From positions 105,397 to 169,396 of the forward strand of contig NZ_BDAI01000011.1 in the NCBI RefSeq assembly GCF_002091755.1: a DNA stretch of 64,000 nt, written 5' to 3'. Shown here one piece after another: positions 61,188-64,000 of the stretch; position 1 is the first letter of the stretch; each line of letters opens with the position of its first letter. The translations under genes and the position numbers were made by a program. The stretch is from Pseudomonas nitroreducens NBRC 12694. GTDB lineage: Bacteria; Pseudomonadota; Gammaproteobacteria; Pseudomonadales; Pseudomonadaceae. A model generated the notes under the pieces. The model was not told the origin of the DNA. It was given only the letters and a program-made list of their open reading frames with translations, and searched no databases.

Positions 61188-62183
61188 ATGCGTCGCGTGA
61201 AGAACCTCTTCGTCCTCTATACCGGCGGCACCATCGGCATGCTGCAGACTGCCGAAGGCCTGGCGCCGGCTGGCGGTTTCGAAGCGCGCATGCGCGAACA
61301 ACTGCAAGGCCACGGCGAGATTCACCTCGACTGGTCCTTCAGCGAACTGCAACCGCTGCTCGACAGTGCCAACATGACCCAGGCCAACTGGCTGGCCATG
61401 CGCGACGCCATCGTCGGTGCGGTGGAGCAGTGCGACCATGACGGCGTGCTGGTCCTGCACGGCACCGACACCCTGGCTTACAGCGCTGCGGCGCTGTCCT
61501 TCCTGCTCCTGGGGCTGGACGTGCCCGTGGTGTTCACCGGCTCCATGCAGCCGATGGGCGCGCCGGGCAGCGATGCGCCGGCGAACCTGCTGGGCGCGCT
61601 GAATGCACTGGATGCCGGTGTCGAGCCGGGTGTCCGGTTGTTTTTCAATGGCGAGATGATGCACGGCGCCCGCGTCACCAAGCTGCGCAGCGAGGCGTTC
61701 GATGCCTTTGCCGTGTTGCCGCGTGAGCGCAAAGGTGAACGCGCGGAATCGCTTCCTGCCGAACTGAGCTACCGCCAGCCGCGCCAACCGGTGAACCTCG
61801 CCGTGCTGCCGCTGTTCCCCGGCCTGCGTGCCGAGCACCTGCGTGCGCTGCTCGGCAGTGGGGTACAGGCGTTGCTGCTGGAGTGCTACGGGAGCGGCAC
61901 CGGTCCGTCGGATAACGAGGAGCTGCTCGCGGTATTGCGCGAGGCTCATACTCGCGGCGTGGTGTTGGCTGCGATCAGCCAATGCCCGCAGGGGCACGTG
62001 GCGTTCGACGTCTATGCCGCGGGCAGTCGCCTGCGCGATGCGGGGCTGGTTTCCGGCGGAGGCATGACCCGCGAAGCGGCGCTGGGCAAGTTGTTCAGCC
62101 TGATCGGCAGCGGCCTGGCGCCGGCCGAGACGGAGCGCCTGTTCGCCCTCGACCTGTGCGGCGAGCGCGTCGAAACGAATTAA
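61188..62183 (+). CDS. ansA: L-asparaginase, type I
   Basis: A 331-residue cytoplasmic asparaginase (no signal peptide). Active-site threonines lie in YTGGTIGML near the N-terminus and HGTDTLAYSAAAL, with SQCPQGHV and GGGMTREAALGKL further on. It hydrolyses asparagine to aspartate and ammonia. The absence of an exported leader fits type I AnsA. It sits downstream of an alanine symporter and upstream of a convergent response regulator gene; no operon link is proven. Confidence 0.92.
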   Translation: MRRVKNLFVLYTGGTIGMLQTAEGLAPAGGFEARMREQLQGHGEIHLDWSFSELQPLLDSANMTQANWLAMRDAIVGAVEQCDHDGVLVLHGTDTLAYSAAALSFLLLGLDVPVVFTGSMQPMGAPGSDAPANLLGALNALDAGVEPGVRLFFNGEMMHGARVTKLRSEAFDAFAVLPRERKGERAESLPAELSYRQPRQPVNLAVLPLFPGLRAEHLRALLGSGVQALLLECYGSGTGPSDNEELLAVLREAHTRGVVLAAISQCPQGHVAFDVYAAGSRLRDAGLVSGGGMTREAALGKLFSLIGSGLAPAETERLFALDLCGERVETN

Positions 62184-62198
62184 GGGAGAGCGCCCCGG

Positions 62199-62825
62199 TC
62201 AGGGGCGCGATTCTTCCAGCGGCACGTTGAGCACTTCGCGTACCAGCATGGCGATGCTGCTCACGCCCATCTTTTCCTTGATCTTGGTGCGGTGCACGTC
62301 GACGGTCTTGACGCTGATGTTCAGCTCGCGGGCGATGACCTTGCTGGCCTTGCCGTCCACCACCATCATCAGGATTTCCCGTTCCCGCCCGGTCAGCAGG
62401 TCGAGCTTGTGCTGCAGGACCTGCTTCTGCTCCTGCCCGGCGTGTACCTGTACCGCGCTTTTCAGTGCGGCCTGGATGCGATCGAGCATCTGCTGCGGGT
62501 TGTAGGGCTTCTCGACGAAATCCAGCGCGCCGTTCTTCATCGCCTTCACCGACATGGGGATGTCGCCGTGGGCGGTGACGAAGATGGTCGGCAGGGCGAT
62601 GCCCTTGTCGTTGAGCATTTCCTGCAACTGGAACCCACTGGTCTCGGGCATGCGCACGTCGAGCACCAGGCAGGCGGGGAGCTTGGGGTCGTATTCGCGC
62701 AGGAACTCCTCGGCGCCGCCGTAGCACAGCGATTCGATGCTGACCGATTCGAGCAGCCAGGCGAGGGAGGTGCGCAGGTCCTTGTCGTCGTCGACGATGT
62801 AGACCACGGGTTTTCTAGCATCCAT
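62199..62825 (-). CDS. FixJ/NarL-family response regulator
   Basis: A 208-residue regulator: receiver with DDD acidic triad (YIVDDDKDLRTSLAWLL), phospho-acceptor Asp in LVLDVRMPETSG, Thr in FVTAHGDI and Lys in VEKPYNPQQ; then a LuxR helix-turn-helix (LTGREREILMMVVDGKASKV, ISVKTVDVHRTKIKEKMGV). This is the FixJ/TodT/StyR type that often works with sensor kinases for aromatic or respiration signals. No kinase gene adjoins it. It is divergent from the flavin reductase/catA genes, which may be its targets. The start at 62825 is taken from the receiver N-terminus (MDARKPVVYIVDDD). Confidence 0.88.
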   Translation of the reverse strand: MDARKPVVYIVDDDKDLRTSLAWLLESVSIESLCYGGAEEFLREYDPKLPACLVLDVRMPETSGFQLQEMLNDKGIALPTIFVTAHGDIPMSVKAMKNGALDFVEKPYNPQQMLDRIQAALKSAVQVHAGQEQKQVLQHKLDLLTGREREILMMVVDGKASKVIARELNISVKTVDVHRTKIKEKMGVSSIAMLVREVLNVPLEESRP

Positions 62826-63091
62826 CAGGCGTTGCCACTTTCTTTTTTTATCGTTGTAGAGCTGCACGTAGGCCGCGTGCGCCGGGCTTTGGCCCGGTCG
62901 CCGCAATGGCATGTCCCGGAGCATACCCATAGTCGCCGAGGCTGACGATAAAGAAACCACCTAGATGACTAGCGGCCACCACCCTCTGGGGTGGTAATCG
63001 TCTGAATGTTTCGCGCCCTGGCGCTGCCCTACGCTGGCCCCATACAAGAAAGGCCGGGCGTGCCGGCCACTCCAGCACAAGGGGCGAAGAC

Positions 63092-63613
63092 ATGGCCAAC
63101 ACCCTCAGCCAGACCCAGATCGATTTCCGCAACGCCATGGCGCAATTGCCGGCGGCGGTGAACATCATCACCACCAACGGCCCGGAAGGCCGCTGCGGCA
63201 TCACCGCCAGCGCGGTCTGCTCGGTCACCGACTCGCCGCCCACGGTGCTGGTCTGCGTCAACCGCGGCAGCGCCACTCACGATGTATTCCGCAGCAACGG
63301 CCACCTGTGCGTCAACGTGCTCTGTGGCGAGCAGGAAGAGCTGGCCAAGCATTTCGCCGGGATGACCAAGGTGTCCATGGAAGAGCGCTTCGCCTGGGAC
63401 CTCTGGGACGACGGCTACGCCGGCCTGCCGGTGCTGCGCCAGGCGCTGGTCAGCCTCGAGGGTCGCATCAGCGACTGCAAGGAAGTCGGCTCGCACACCG
63501 TGATGTTCGTCGAGCTGGAAAAGGTCGCCGTGCGCGAGCGCCAGGACAGCCTGGTGTACTTCAATCGCGTCTTCCACCGCGTCGACCGCGAGGCCGTGCG
63601 CTGCGCGAGCTGA
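63092..63613 (+). CDS. HpaC-like flavin reductase
   Basis: A 173-residue NAD(P)H:flavin oxidoreductase of the HpaC group. It has the family start FRNAMAQLPAAVNIITTNGP, the GITASAVCSVTDSPPTVLVC strand, and VLCGEQEELAKHFAG. Such enzymes supply reduced FAD or FMN to a two-component monooxygenase that hydroxylates phenols or other aromatics. No oxygenase is visible before the window ends. It is followed after 31 bases by a catechol-type dioxygenase gene, suggesting an aromatic-degradation cluster continuing to the right. Confidence 0.88.
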   Translation: MANTLSQTQIDFRNAMAQLPAAVNIITTNGPEGRCGITASAVCSVTDSPPTVLVCVNRGSATHDVFRSNGHLCVNVLCGEQEELAKHFAGMTKVSMEERFAWDLWDDGYAGLPVLRQALVSLEGRISDCKEVGSHTVMFVELEKVAVRERQDSLVYFNRVFHRVDREAVRCAS

Positions 63614-63644
63614 CTCCGAAAACAACAAGAACGAGGTGATCAAC

Positions 63645-64000
63645 GTGACCCTGAAGATTTCCCAGACTGCCGACATCCAGACCTTCTTCGAAGAGGCCAG
63701 CGGCGCCCTGAACGATCAGGGCAACCCGCGCGTGAAGAACCTTGTCCTGCGCATCCTGCAGGACACCGCCAGGCTCATCGAAGACATGAATGTCACCCCC
63801 GACGAGTTCTGGAAAGCCGTGGACTACCTCAACCGCCTCGGCGCGCGCCAGGAGGCCGGGCTGGTGGTCGCCGGCCTGGGCATCGAGCACTACCTCGACC
63901 TGCTGCTGGACGCCCAGGACGCGGCGGTCGGCATCGAAGGCGGCACCCCGCGCACCATCGAAGGCCCGTTGTACGTAGCGGGTGCGCCGCTGTCCGAAGG
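63645..64000 (+). CDS. catA: Catechol 1,2-dioxygenase (CatA-type, partial)
   Basis: The first 118 codons of an intradiol dioxygenase cut by the window edge. The N-terminal helical domain is visible (NLVLRILQDTARLIEDMNVT, EFWKAVDYLNRLGARQEAGL, LGIEHYLDLLLDAQDAAVG), and the start of the catalytic domain reads TPRTIEGPLYVAGAPLSEG, as in CatA. The iron-binding Tyr and His residues lie beyond the edge. It would open catechol between the hydroxyls to cis,cis-muconate. The GTG start at 63645 has AACGAGGTG upstream. Hydroxyquinol dioxygenases are related, but the visible sequence favours catechol. Confidence 0.85.
   Translation, partial: MTLKISQTADIQTFFEEASGALNDQGNPRVKNLVLRILQDTARLIEDMNVTPDEFWKAVDYLNRLGARQEAGLVVAGLGIEHYLDLLLDAQDAAVGIEGGTPRTIEGPLYVAGAPLSE

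Overview
The window is chromosomal DNA of a high-GC gammaproteobacterium, almost certainly a Pseudomonas of the aeruginosa/nitroreducens/citronellolis type. The evidence is a complete fapABCDEF functional-amyloid operon, ped/era-type PQQ-alcohol regulators, NosP-NahK, two OprD-family porins, PqqF, and Pseudomonas-type REP sequences (core GAGCGAGCTTGCTCGCGAAC). I see no tRNA, rRNA, CRISPR array, insertion sequence or prophage. Each window edge cuts a gene: paaY on the left and a catA-type dioxygenase on the right.

Layout. 1-8.3 kb is aromatic catabolism: the end of paaY, paaX, then a feaR / cytochrome c / feaB (phenylacetaldehyde dehydrogenase) block, then fahA-hmgA (homogentisate pathway) divergent from the IclR repressor gene hmgR, with a recognisable HmgR operator between them. 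8.4-13.9 kb is a short-chain 3-ketoacid module: LysR regulator, CoA-transferase A and B, thiolase, AtoE permease. 13.9-19.8 kb holds a LysR regulator, an isochorismatase-like hydrolase, a solitary pqqF, a porin and a small membrane protein. 20.2-32.5 kb is signalling and transport for PQQ-dependent alcohol oxidation: nosP-nahK, an EamA permease, erbR/pedR1, a CXXCW protein, the PedA1A2BC ABC system, an unlisted 52-aa membrane microprotein, and the PedS2/PedR2 two-component pair. The quinoprotein dehydrogenase and pqqABCDE are absent from the window.

32.5-36.7 kb has a GNAT-C39 fusion divergent from a RimK-like ATP-grasp ligase, then a sigma-54 enhancer-binding protein. The latter converges on the fap operon (41.9 to 36.8 kb, minus strand), which has a clear -24/-12 promoter in front of fapA. 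42.5-58.6 kb is mostly housekeeping and membrane genes: uppP, a cold-shock/DUF1294 fusion, azoR with a LysR regulator, a hydrolase, the ABC-F protein YbiT, a PLD-like protein, two OprD porins, an MFS transporter, a PilT/PilU-like ATPase and an EamA transporter. 58.6-64 kb has an XRE regulator, an alanine/sodium symporter, asparaginase, a FixJ-type response regulator, a flavin reductase and the start of catA.

How the genes fit together. Phenylethanol or phenylethylamine can be oxidised in the periplasm to phenylacetaldehyde, converted to phenylacetate by FeaB and degraded by the Paa pathway, whose repressor PaaX is here. Tyrosine and phenylalanine carbon passes through HmgA and FahA to acetoacetate and fumarate. 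The adjacent CoA-transferase and thiolase can convert acetoacetate to acetyl-CoA. The most interesting less-described elements are the ped block without its dehydrogenase, the Cys-pair microprotein fused by translational coupling to the lanthanide-type sensor kinase, and the GNAT-C39/RimK pair.
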